Both the position numbers and the translations under genes were made by a program. 19,080 nucleotides of DNA from DATHGT01 sp035317605 (GTDB lineage Bacteria; Methylomirabilota; Methylomirabilia; Rokubacteriales; CSP1-6), in NCBI GenBank assembly GCA_035317605.1, contig DATHGT010000099.1:1-19080 (forward strand). The letters run 5' to 3'. The notes under the pieces are model-generated. The model saw only the letters and a program-made list of their open reading frames with translations. It was not told the origin of the DNA and searched no databases. This document shows, piece after piece, positions 1 through 6,683 of this stretch (positions are counted from its first letter, which is position 1; every line of letters starts with the position of its first letter).

Positions 1-527
1 AGGTCGGCCAGGTCCTCGCGAAAGGCCGCGACCTCGGCGGGAATCAGGCGTCCCAGCGTGAACAGCTCCTCGAACTGGTCGAACACGAAGACCGGACGCA
101 CGAGACGGTTCTGTCGGGTCCAGAATTCCAGCCCGTTCCGGTGCAGGTACTCCCAGAGCGTTTCGCCGTCGCGGAGCGGCGGATGGTCGATCTCCTGGGC
201 GCGCAGCGCCTCGAACAGCGCGAGGCGCACCTGCTCGATGAGCGGCTCGGTGTTCGCGCGCAGCTGGAGCCTCAGCAAGACCGGGAGGATCCCCTTCTCT
301 CTCAGGCGCGGGAACACGCCGGCCTTGAGCAACGACGTCTTGCCCAGGCCGGACTTGCCGAACAGGACCGTCATCGGCTCGTCGGCGATGCGACGCTGGA
401 GCTCCTCGGCTTCCGCGGCCCGGCCGCTGAAGAACTCCCGGGCCGCCTCGTCGTAGGATTCGAGGCCCGGCCACGGATTCTCGCGGTCGAGGCGGGTGCC
501 GGTCTGCGGTCGCGCGGTGGCGTCCAT
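1..527 (-). CDS. nSTAND1-type STAND NTPase, N-terminal part (3' end beyond window)
   Basis: The first 175 residues of a signal-transducing P-loop NTPase are visible; the gene continues past base 1. After a short lead the protein has NPWPGLESYDEA (residues 17-28), typical of the nSTAND1 entry region. Walker A is GKSGLGKT at 57-64, and Walker B is VFVFDQFEELF at 146-156 with acidic residues D150, E153 and E154. STAND NTPases act as regulated switches: a sensor region, often WD40 or TPR repeats further downstream, controls NTP-dependent oligomerisation that activates an effector. The ATG at 527-525 overlaps the stop of the SIR2-like/TIR gene as TGATG, so the two are probably translated together, with the neighbour as effector. 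The family call is strong from the motifs. The immune role is inference, and the sensor part cannot be seen. Confidence 0.88.
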   Translation of the reverse strand, partial: MDATARPQTGTRLDRENPWPGLESYDEAAREFFSGRAAEAEELQRRIADEPMTVLFGKSGLGKTSLLKAGVFPRLREKGILPVLLRLQLRANTEPLIEQVRLALFEALRAQEIDHPPLRDGETLWEYLHRNGLEFWTRQNRLVRPVFVFDQFEELFTLGRLIPAEVAAFREDLAD

Positions 528-1921
528 CAGCGCACCTGGTCGCGATTCATGGCCCGTATCTCCTCGATCAGCGTCTTGCGCAGCGCCTCTTCGGGGTTGC
601 CGCCCGGGGCGCGACCGAAGTGCAGGTCACGGAAGTCCGGAAACTCGTCGAGCAGCCTCTGGTAGCGCCCGAGATCGCCCTGATAGTCGGCGTCAACCAC
701 GATCGGGATGACGAACTTGCGGCCCACGATCTTCTTGGCCCGTTCGAGGGCTTCCTTCCACTCCCGGAACACGTAGTGCTCCCCGAGCTTGGCCGTCTTG
801 TCGGAGATGACGGCCACGAAGAGGCGGACCTCGCGCTGAATCTGGGGCAGGATCTTCTTCTCCCACTGATCGCCCGCGGTCAGTACCTCCTTGTCGAACC
901 AGACGCCGCTGTCGCTGATCGACGTGAGGGCTCCGTAGAGCCGCTCGACGGCGGGGAGGTCGTCGCGAAGGTAGCTGAGGAAGATGCTGCCGCGCGCGCC
1001 GTCGGCCGCCGGAGCCCCCGCGGGCGCCCCCGCCGTGTCGGGCACGCGCAATTTGAAGCGACGGTGGAGCTCGGCCACGAACTCCTCGACCGGACCATCG
1101 GACACGCGGATGTCGATGTCCCGTCCCTTGAAACGCTGGAGAAACGCGGCGAGGGTCGCGCCGGACGGCGCGCTGTCACCGGCGATGTAATACGACCGCG
1201 GGGCGGTGCGGAGCCGTTCGCGGGTGGCCGCGCGCAGGACGAAGCGAGTGAGCCAGTCGGGCAAGTGCACGCCGAGGATCAGAAGGTTGTGATTGCGCAG
1301 CTCGGAGAGCAGCCATTCCGGCGGCGGCACGTCGCCGGCCACCAGCCGATGGATGAACTCGAGGGCGTCCTCGTCGTGCAGCGCGAAGTCCGACTTGCTC
1401 GCGGCCCGCCCGAAGAGGTTGAAGACGATCGGCGCGTCGCCGGGCCGCATCTTGAGCGCGTCGCTCTGGGCGGCGGTGGATTGATTGGGGGAGAACTCGA
1501 TCTCCCGGGTGACCGCATTGCCGGCGAACCGAACCTGGTCGAGGGCCCGCGCCATCAGCGAATCGAACGTCACGCTCACGAACAGATCGAAAGGCCGGAT
1601 GTCGGCGAGCCGCAGGAGGGTGTCCGGGATCGGGAATGGGGGGTCCATGGATCGCAGGAAGCCCGCGACCCGACTATAAAGGTTGTTCAGATTGGCCCGC
1701 GGGTCGGAAAGATAGGCGGAGACCGCGTCGCTGAGCTCGAAGTGAGGGGTCCATTGCACCTCGAGCTTTTCCCGCTCGGCCAGGCGTTCGGCCAGCAGGC
1801 GCTGGAGGGTGACCCGTCGCCCCTGATAGTCCGCCTGGAGCAGCTCGTGGCCCAGGATCGGGACGACCTTCCCGTCCTGGATGAAGTCGAGGAGGTCGTC
1901 CCACGGGAAACTATCGTCCAT
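527..1921 (-). CDS. SIR2-like domain fused to a TIR domain (putative NAD-linked effector)
   Basis: A 464-residue two-domain protein. Residues about 8-240 form a SIR2-like Rossmann region: VVPILGHELL (19-28), FDLFVSVTFDSL (111-122), NLFG (168-171), DEDALEFIHRL (183-193) and LLILGVHLPDWL (213-224). A linker rich in Ala, Gly and Pro (about 295-310) leads to a TIR domain at about 311-435: GSIFLSYLRDD (311-321), GVWFDKEVL (339-347), RLFVAVIS (366-373) and YVFREWKEAL (383-392). E387 sits where TIR NADases carry their catalytic glutamate. TIR and SIR2 domains are known NAD-degrading or NAD-sensing parts of Thoeris-like and related anti-phage systems. The ATG at 1921 was chosen because GGAGGA lies 8 nt upstream; longer upstream starts lack this. 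Coupling to the downstream STAND NTPase suggests a sensor-effector pair. The usual SIR2 Asn and His look replaced, so the TIR may be the active half. Confidence 0.87.
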   Translation of the reverse strand: MDDSFPWDDLLDFIQDGKVVPILGHELLQADYQGRRVTLQRLLAERLAEREKLEVQWTPHFELSDAVSAYLSDPRANLNNLYSRVAGFLRSMDPPFPIPDTLLRLADIRPFDLFVSVTFDSLMARALDQVRFAGNAVTREIEFSPNQSTAAQSDALKMRPGDAPIVFNLFGRAASKSDFALHDEDALEFIHRLVAGDVPPPEWLLSELRNHNLLILGVHLPDWLTRFVLRAATRERLRTAPRSYYIAGDSAPSGATLAAFLQRFKGRDIDIRVSDGPVEEFVAELHRRFKLRVPDTAGAPAGAPAADGARGSIFLSYLRDDLPAVERLYGALTSISDSGVWFDKEVLTAGDQWEKKILPQIQREVRLFVAVISDKTAKLGEHYVFREWKEALERAKKIVGRKFVIPIVVDADYQGDLGRYQRLLDEFPDFRDLHFGRAPGGNPEEALRKTLIEEIRAMNRDQVR

Positions 1922-1942
1922 TGGAGTGTCCTCCGGCCCCCA

Positions 1943-1972
1943 CACATAGCCTTGGTCGGTCAGCCCCGTCAA
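1943..1972 (-). promoter_or_regulatory. Candidate sigma70 promoter of the SIR2/TIR-STAND module
   Basis: Read on the minus strand, a TTGACG -35 element (1967-1972) is followed after 18 bp by TATGTG (1943-1948) as -10. The GGAGGA Shine-Dalgarno sequence and the ATG at 1921 follow about 20 nt later. The -35 is near consensus and the -10 is weak. The S1-protein promoter points the other way about 30 bp off. This is seen by eye only. Confidence 0.4.
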
Positions 1973-2001
1973 CCGGCCGCGCGGTGCCTCCGCGCCGATG
2001 C

Positions 2002-2010
2002 TGGTAGACT
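2002..2010 (+). promoter_or_regulatory. Extended -10 promoter of the S1-domain gene
   Basis: TGGTAGACT matches an extended -10 (TGN-TANNNT). Only 8 nt separate it from the ATG at 2019 and no Shine-Dalgarno sequence lies between, so the mRNA is probably leaderless or nearly so. The same TGGTAGAYT string recurs in front of two other genes in the window. Confidence 0.45.
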
Positions 2011-2018
2011 GGCGCGTC

Positions 2019-3449
2019 ATGAGCGACGAGCCTGAGACGTCCGCGAGCGAAGATTTCGCCACGTTGTTCGCCAACCACGAGGCCACCCGAGCGCTGGAAG
2101 TCGGCCAGGTCGTTCGGGGACGAGTGATGCAGATCGCGGCCGAGAGCGTGTTCGTGGACGTCGGAGGCAAGGGGGAGGCATGGATCGACCGCGCCGAGCT
2201 GACCGACGAGGACGGTCGGCTGAAGGTCGCGGTGGGCGACGAGATCGAGGCCGCGGTCGTCTCCACGCGTGACGAGATCCGTCTCTCCTACAAGCTCCAG
2301 CGCGGCGCCCAGGCGCGGGAGGCGCTTGCCGCGGCGTCGCAGAGCGGCATCCCGGTGGAAGGAAAAGTCGCGGCCGTCATCAAGGGCGGCTACGAGGTGA
2401 CGGTCGGCGGATTGCGCGCGTTCTGCCCGTTCTCCCAGATGGAGATCCGGCGCGTCGCGACTCCCGAGGACTACCTCGGAAGAGTGCTCGAGTTCCGGGT
2501 CATCAAGTACGGCGAAAATGGCCGGAACATCGTGCTTTCTCGGCGCCAGATCCTCGAAGAGCGCGCGGCCGAGGCGGCGGAGGTGACGCGCCAGAAGGTG
2601 ATCCCCGGCGCGGTGCTGCCGGGCACGGTCGTCTCGCTCGCCGACTTCGGCGCCTTCGTCGATCTCGGAGGCATCCAGGGGTTGATCCCGATGTCCGAGA
2701 TCGCTCACGCGCGGGTGGCCCGGGCCGGCGACCGGCTCAGCGTGGGTGAGGCCGTGACCGTGAAGGTCATGAGGGTCGAAGAGGAGAGGGGCCGGATCTC
2801 GCTGAGTCTCAAGGCCCTCGAGGGCGATCCGTGGGAGGGCGTGTCCGGCCGATTGCGCGAGCGGCAGGTCGTTCGCGGGCGGCTGCTCCGCGCGGCCGAG
2901 TTCGGGATCTTCGTCGAGCTGCTGCCCGGCATCGACGGCCTGCTGCACGTCAGCGAGATTCCGCGCAGCCGTCAGGGCGCCATGCGCGAGGCCGTCGCCG
3001 CCAACGCCGAGGTGGACGTGATCCTCCTGACCATCGACACCGCCAAGCGCCGCGTCGGGCTCGGTCTCGCCCCCGAGCACGCCTCGGCCGGTGATCGCGT
3101 GGAGTCCGCGGTCACGGTGGGCGCCGTGCTCACGGGGACCGTCGAGCGCCTGGAGAACTACGGCGTGTTCGTCCGGCTCGGTCCGGGACAGACCGGGCTC
3201 GTGCCCAACGCGGAGCTGGGCACCCAGCGCGGGACCGATTACCGCACGGCGTTTCCCGCGGGCACCGAGCTGAAGGTCCTGGTGCTCGCGGTCGAAGAGG
3301 GCGGCCGGCGCATCCGGCTTTCGTACACGCAGGCCCTCGCTCGCGAGGAGCGGGCCGAGGCGCAGGAGTATCTGCACGACAGCGGAGCGAAGAGCGGCGG
3401 CTTCGGACTCACGCTGGGAGAGCGGTTCCGTCAAGCCCGTCGAACCTGA
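2019..3449 (+). CDS. RNA-binding protein with five S1 domains (ribosomal protein S1-like)
   Basis: A 476-residue protein built of consecutive S1 (OB-fold) RNA-binding domains, at about residues 29-93, 110-176, 196-265, 284-349 and 367-435. The third is the clearest: PGTVVSLADFGAFVDLGGIQ (201-220), then GLIPMSEIAH and VKVMRVEEERGRISLSLKAL. Such proteins bind single-stranded RNA, and ribosomal S1 helps load mRNA on the 30S subunit. E. coli S1 has six domains, so this is a shorter S1-like protein; whether it is the genome's only S1 cannot be told here. The ATG at 2019 is preferred over the in-frame ATG at 1998, because 1998 lies upstream of the -10-like box. The stop is 11 bp before the next gene, which may be co-transcribed. 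Confidence 0.88.
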   Translation: MSDEPETSASEDFATLFANHEATRALEVGQVVRGRVMQIAAESVFVDVGGKGEAWIDRAELTDEDGRLKVAVGDEIEAAVVSTRDEIRLSYKLQRGAQAREALAAASQSGIPVEGKVAAVIKGGYEVTVGGLRAFCPFSQMEIRRVATPEDYLGRVLEFRVIKYGENGRNIVLSRRQILEERAAEAAEVTRQKVIPGAVLPGTVVSLADFGAFVDLGGIQGLIPMSEIAHARVARAGDRLSVGEAVTVKVMRVEEERGRISLSLKALEGDPWEGVSGRLRERQVVRGRLLRAAEFGIFVELLPGIDGLLHVSEIPRSRQGAMREAVAANAEVDVILLTIDTAKRRVGLGLAPEHASAGDRVESAVTVGAVLTGTVERLENYGVFVRLGPGQTGLVPNAELGTQRGTDYRTAFPAGTELKVLVLAVEEGGRRIRLSYTQALAREERAEAQEYLHDSGAKSGGFGLTLGERFRQARRT

Positions 3450-3460
3450 GGAGAGTCCCC

Positions 3461-5239
3461 ATGACGAACCAGCTTCCGCGCGCTCACGAAATGGAGCATC
3501 ACGACGCCGATCGCGCCACCACGCGGCCGGTGGTCTCGGGCAGCCAGGGGGTGATCTCATCGGGCCATCCGCTGGTGTCGATGGCCGGCATGCGCATGCT
3601 GCTCTCGGGCGGCAACGCGTTCGACGCGGTGGCCGCCGCGGGCTTCGCGGCCGCAGTCCTGGAACCAACCGCCTCCTACACGCTCATGGGCGAATGCGTG
3701 GCGATGATCCACGACGCGCGCCGGGGCGAGACCCACGCGCTGAGCGGCCAGGGCGTGGCGGCGGCGCTCTCGACGATCGCGTTCTTCCGCGGTCGCGGTC
3801 TCGATCGCATCCCGACCGGACCGGGCAAGGACGCGCCGCTGTCGTTCACGGTTCCGGGGGCCGTCGACGCCTACCTCACGCTGCTCGAAACGTGGGGGAC
3901 CAAGAGCGTGGCCGAGGCGCTGGCGCCGGCCGTGCACTACGCCGAGCGCGGATTTCCGATGTACGAGTACATGCACCGGATGCTCTCGATCCCCGAATCG
4001 CGGAGCCAGTTCGATCTGTTTCCGCCCGGCGGCACCGACGTGTTCTATCCCGGCGGCCGCGCCCCGCGCGTGGGTGAGCTGCTCGTGCAGCCGGCGCTGG
4101 CCGGCACGCTTCGACGGCTGGTCGAAGCCGACGCGACGACTCGTGGTCATCGGGCGGCCGGCATCGCCGCCGCGCGCGCTCGCTTCTACCGAGGAGACGT
4201 CGCGGCCATGATCGGTGGGTTCTCCGAGCGAACGGGCGGACTCCTGCGCGCGTCCGATCTGGCCCCCTACCGCACGCGGCTGGAAGCGCCGCTGGGAACG
4301 ACCTTCGCCGGACGCGAGATCATCGGCCAGGGCGCGTGGACTCAGGGGCCGGTCCTGATGCAGGCCCTCGGCATGCTCTCGAACTTCGACCTGCGCGCGA
4401 TGGGCCACAACTCCACGCGCTACATCCACGTGGTGGCCGAAGCCCTCAAGCTCGCGTTCGCCGACCGCGAGCGCCACTACGGCGATTCTCCGTCGGTGCC
4501 GATCGCCGAGCTGCTCTCGCCCGCGTACCTGCGCGAGCGGGCCGCGCTGATTCGCCTGGACCGCGCGGCGCCCGCGCTGCCGCCCCCCGGCGATCCGCTC
4601 GGGCACGGCGCGGTGGCGACCAGCCCGGCCCCGCGAGCCGCCGAGACCGCGTCGGCCATCGACGGCACCACCCACATCGCGGCCATCGACCGCGAGGGCA
4701 ACATGATCTGCCTCACCCCGAGCGGGGGCGTGTTCAGGAAGTCCGCGTTCGCCCCGGAGCTGGGCTGCACGCTCAGCACGCGCAGCGAGATGTTCGTGCT
4801 GGAAGAGGGCCATCCCAACGCGCTGGCCCCGGGCAAGCGGCCGCGCACCACGCTCGTGAGCTACATGATCTGCGAGGACGGCGTGCCGACGATGACGATC
4901 GGCTGCCCGGGCGGCGACGATCAGAGCCAGGCCGACCTCCAGCTCATCCTGAACGTGCTGGTCTGGGGGATGAACCCGCAGCAGGCCGTCGAGGCCCCGC
5001 GCTTCTCGACCCAGACGCTCGTGAACTCGTTCTACCCGCGCGCCTATCTTCCGGGCCAGCTCAACGTCGAGTCGGGGGTCCCCGCGGCCACCCGCGCGGA
5101 GCTGACCGCGCTCGGTCACAAGGTCAGCGAGATCGGCGCCTGCGGCATCGGCGCGGTGGTCACGCGGCGCGACCCGTCCACCGGCGTGCTCTCCGCCGGC
5201 GCCGACCCGCGCCGCCCGACCTACGCGCTGGCCTGGTAG
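3461..5239 (+). CDS. Gamma-glutamyltransferase family protein (Ntn hydrolase)
   Basis: A 592-residue protein of the gamma-glutamyltranspeptidase/cephalosporin acylase family, which makes an inactive precursor that cleaves itself to expose an N-terminal threonine. The expected cleavage site is before T403 in DGTTHIAAIDREGN (401-414), giving a large subunit of about 402 residues and a small one of about 190. The N-terminal half has GGNAFDAVAAAGFAAAVLEP (50-69) and FTVPGAVDAY (129-138), both typical. The small subunit has GCPGGDDQ (481-488) where classical enzymes have GSPGG, and the classical SSM motif is replaced by RPRTTLVSYM (460-469). No signal peptide is seen, so the enzyme is probably cytoplasmic. 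It may act on a gamma-glutamyl or acyl-amide compound other than glutathione. GAGGAGAG lies 7 nt before the ATG. Family call firm, substrate unknown. Confidence 0.9.
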   Translation: MTNQLPRAHEMEHHDADRATTRPVVSGSQGVISSGHPLVSMAGMRMLLSGGNAFDAVAAAGFAAAVLEPTASYTLMGECVAMIHDARRGETHALSGQGVAAALSTIAFFRGRGLDRIPTGPGKDAPLSFTVPGAVDAYLTLLETWGTKSVAEALAPAVHYAERGFPMYEYMHRMLSIPESRSQFDLFPPGGTDVFYPGGRAPRVGELLVQPALAGTLRRLVEADATTRGHRAAGIAAARARFYRGDVAAMIGGFSERTGGLLRASDLAPYRTRLEAPLGTTFAGREIIGQGAWTQGPVLMQALGMLSNFDLRAMGHNSTRYIHVVAEALKLAFADRERHYGDSPSVPIAELLSPAYLRERAALIRLDRAAPALPPPGDPLGHGAVATSPAPRAAETASAIDGTTHIAAIDREGNMICLTPSGGVFRKSAFAPELGCTLSTRSEMFVLEEGHPNALAPGKRPRTTLVSYMICEDGVPTMTIGCPGGDDQSQADLQLILNVLVWGMNPQQAVEAPRFSTQTLVNSFYPRAYLPGQLNVESGVPAATRAELTALGHKVSEIGACGIGAVVTRRDPSTGVLSAGADPRRPTYALAW

Positions 5240-5457
5240 CGTCGGCGGCGTCGAGCCGCTCCGAGTTTCGGCCGATCGAGTCATGGCGGCCTCCGGTTGG
5301 GGCAAGGGCCGCGCCACGCTGGGCGTCGGCCGGAATCCTCAACGATTGAGCCGTGATGTCGCTCATGGGGGTCATCTCGGGCGCGCCCGAAGGGTGATGA
5401 AGGGTGGTCAACTGAGCGGTCAACGGGTCGATCAGTTCGCTCGATCGGGACACGGGA

Positions 5458-5463
5458 TACACT
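5458..5463 (+). promoter_or_regulatory. Candidate -10 box for the PEP mutase-family operon
   Basis: TACACT is a good -10 match, 28 nt before the ATG at 5492, with a weak TTCGCT at 5436-5441 at -35 spacing. It lies in the 252-bp gap between 5239 and 5492. The rest of that gap shows two direct-repeat pairs (GGTCAAC at 5406 and 5418; TCGATC at 5428 and 5441) and a short GC hairpin just after the previous stop. No convincing gene is present there. Confidence 0.45.
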
Positions 5464-5491
5464 AGCCGGGCGTCGAAAGGGAGAGTGTGTG

Positions 5492-6310
5492 ATGACGAGT
5501 CAGGGCGATAAGGCCGCGCGGTTCCGAGCGCTCCACCAGGGCGAGGCGTTCGTGATCCCGAACCCGTGGGATGCGGGGTCGGCGCGCATGCTGGCTGCCC
5601 TCGGGTTTGCGGCCCTCGCGACCTCCAGCGGCGCTCAGGCGGGCGTGCTCGGCCGGCGCGACGGCAAGGTGACGCGCGACGAGGCGCTCGCCCACGCTCG
5701 CGCGATCGTCGACGCCGTCGACCTGCCGGTCTCCGCCGATCTCGAGAAGGGCTTCGGTGACTCGCCCGACGTCGTGGCGGAAACGGTCCGGCTCGCCGCC
5801 GGCGTGGGGCTGGTCGGCTGCTCGATCGAGGACGCGACCGGCGACCGAGAGAAGCCGCTCTACGACCTCGCCCACGCGAAGGAGCGGGTGGCGGCGGCGG
5901 TGCGGGCCGCGCGGGCCCTGCCGTTTCCGTTCACGCTGACCGGGCGCACGGAGAACTTCCTGCGTCCCAACCCGAGCCTGGACGACACGATCGCGCGGCT
6001 GCGCGCGTTCGAGGAGGCCGGCGCCGACGTGTTGATGGCGCCGGGACTGCCCGACCTGGCCGCGGTGCGGGCGGTGTGCGCGGCGGTGTCCAAGCCCGTC
6101 AACTTCATGGCCGGCATCAAGGGCAAGTCGTTCACGGTGCCGGAGCTGATCGCGGCCGGGGTCAAGCGGATCAGCCTGGCCACCTCGCTGTATCGCATGG
6201 CCATCACCGGTGCCCAGGAAGCGGCGCGCGAGGTGAAGGAGCGGGGCACGTTCGGCTACATCGATCGCTCGCTCGCCACGCCCGACATGAATCAATTCCT
6301 GCAGGGGTGA
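5492..6310 (+). CDS. Isocitrate lyase/phosphoenolpyruvate mutase family protein
   Basis: A 272-residue single-domain TIM-barrel enzyme of the PEP mutase/isocitrate lyase superfamily, which makes or breaks C-C or P-C bonds next to a carboxylate using Mg2+. Visible superfamily motifs are NPWDAGSARML (24-34), the SSG turn (45-47), SADLEKGFGD with D83 and E85 (81-90), SIEDA (111-115) and TGRTENF (150-156). The KKCGH loop of true isocitrate lyases is absent, so 2-methylisocitrate or isocitrate lyase activity is less likely than a PEP mutase, phosphonopyruvate hydrolase or oxaloacetate-type hydrolase activity. The ATG at 5492 has AAAGGGAGAG 6 nt upstream; a GTG directly before it (5489) is possible but adds only one residue. 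The NIPSNAP gene follows after 32 bp, likely in the same operon. Confidence 0.88.
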   Translation: MTSQGDKAARFRALHQGEAFVIPNPWDAGSARMLAALGFAALATSSGAQAGVLGRRDGKVTRDEALAHARAIVDAVDLPVSADLEKGFGDSPDVVAETVRLAAGVGLVGCSIEDATGDREKPLYDLAHAKERVAAAVRAARALPFPFTLTGRTENFLRPNPSLDDTIARLRAFEEAGADVLMAPGLPDLAAVRAVCAAVSKPVNFMAGIKGKSFTVPELIAAGVKRISLATSLYRMAITGAQEAAREVKERGTFGYIDRSLATPDMNQFLQG

Positions 6311-6342
6311 ACGGAGTTCACCCGGGGATCAAGGAGGCCGTC

Positions 6343-6663
6343 ATGTTCTTCGAGCTGCGGCAGTATCACGTGCGTCCCGGACAGCAGGCCGCGTGGGTCA
6401 AGTGCATGGAAGAAGAGATCATCCCCTTCCAGGTGAAGATGGGCATGGTCATCCTCGGCAGCTTCGTGGGCGAGGAAGACCCGAGCGTCTACGTGTGGAT
6501 CCGCCGCTTCGAGAACGAGGGGGAGCGCAAGCGGCTCTACGAGCTGGTCTACCAGAGCGACTACTGGAAGAACGAGATCGCGCCCAAGGTCCCGACCCTG
6601 ATCGATCGCGAGCTGATCAAGGTCACCCGCCTGGTGGCGACGCCCCGCTCCGTGATCCAGTAA
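6343..6663 (+). CDS. NIPSNAP family protein
   Basis: A 106-residue protein with the NIPSNAP (dimeric alpha/beta barrel) pattern: FFELRQYHVRPGQQAAWVKC at residues 2-21, a central VILGSFVGEEDPSVYVWIRR (36-55) and FENEGERKRLYELVYQSDYW (56-75). The length fits one NIPSNAP domain. The biochemical role of bacterial NIPSNAP proteins is poorly known; ABM-like relatives include small monooxygenases and stress-linked proteins. A strong AAGGAGG lies 5 nt before the ATG. It sits between the PEP mutase-family gene and a TPR lipoprotein, with gaps of 32 and 20 bp, so co-transcription is likely. Family call good; function not known. Confidence 0.85.
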   Translation: MFFELRQYHVRPGQQAAWVKCMEEEIIPFQVKMGMVILGSFVGEEDPSVYVWIRRFENEGERKRLYELVYQSDYWKNEIAPKVPTLIDRELIKVTRLVATPRSVIQ

Positions 6664-6683
6664 GCTCCCGGAGGCCGTCACGC

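Noticed and set aside
1922..2266. Longer N-terminus for the SIR2/TIR protein starting at 2266
   Set aside because: It would overlap the S1 gene antisense, is Ser/Thr/Ala low-complexity, and the ATG at 1921 has a strong GGAGGA site.
1911..3668. 585-residue minus-strand open frame across the S1 gene
   Set aside because: It is antisense to five clear S1 domains, has no recognisable domain and is rich in Arg, Gly, His and Asp. Long empty frames are expected opposite GC-rich genes.
5245..5259. GC hairpin (GCGGC/GCCGC) after the gamma-glutamyltransferase stop
   Set aside because: Only 5 bp of stem and no T run; such short GC stems are common by chance at this base composition.
3557..5317. 586-residue minus-strand open frame across the gamma-glutamyltransferase gene
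   Set aside because: Same reason: low-complexity Arg/Gly/Ala translation opposite a gene with firm motifs.
5283..5465. 60-residue plus-strand ORF in the 5240-5491 gap
   Set aside because: No ribosome binding site, biased Gly/Arg composition, and it runs through the likely promoter of the next operon.
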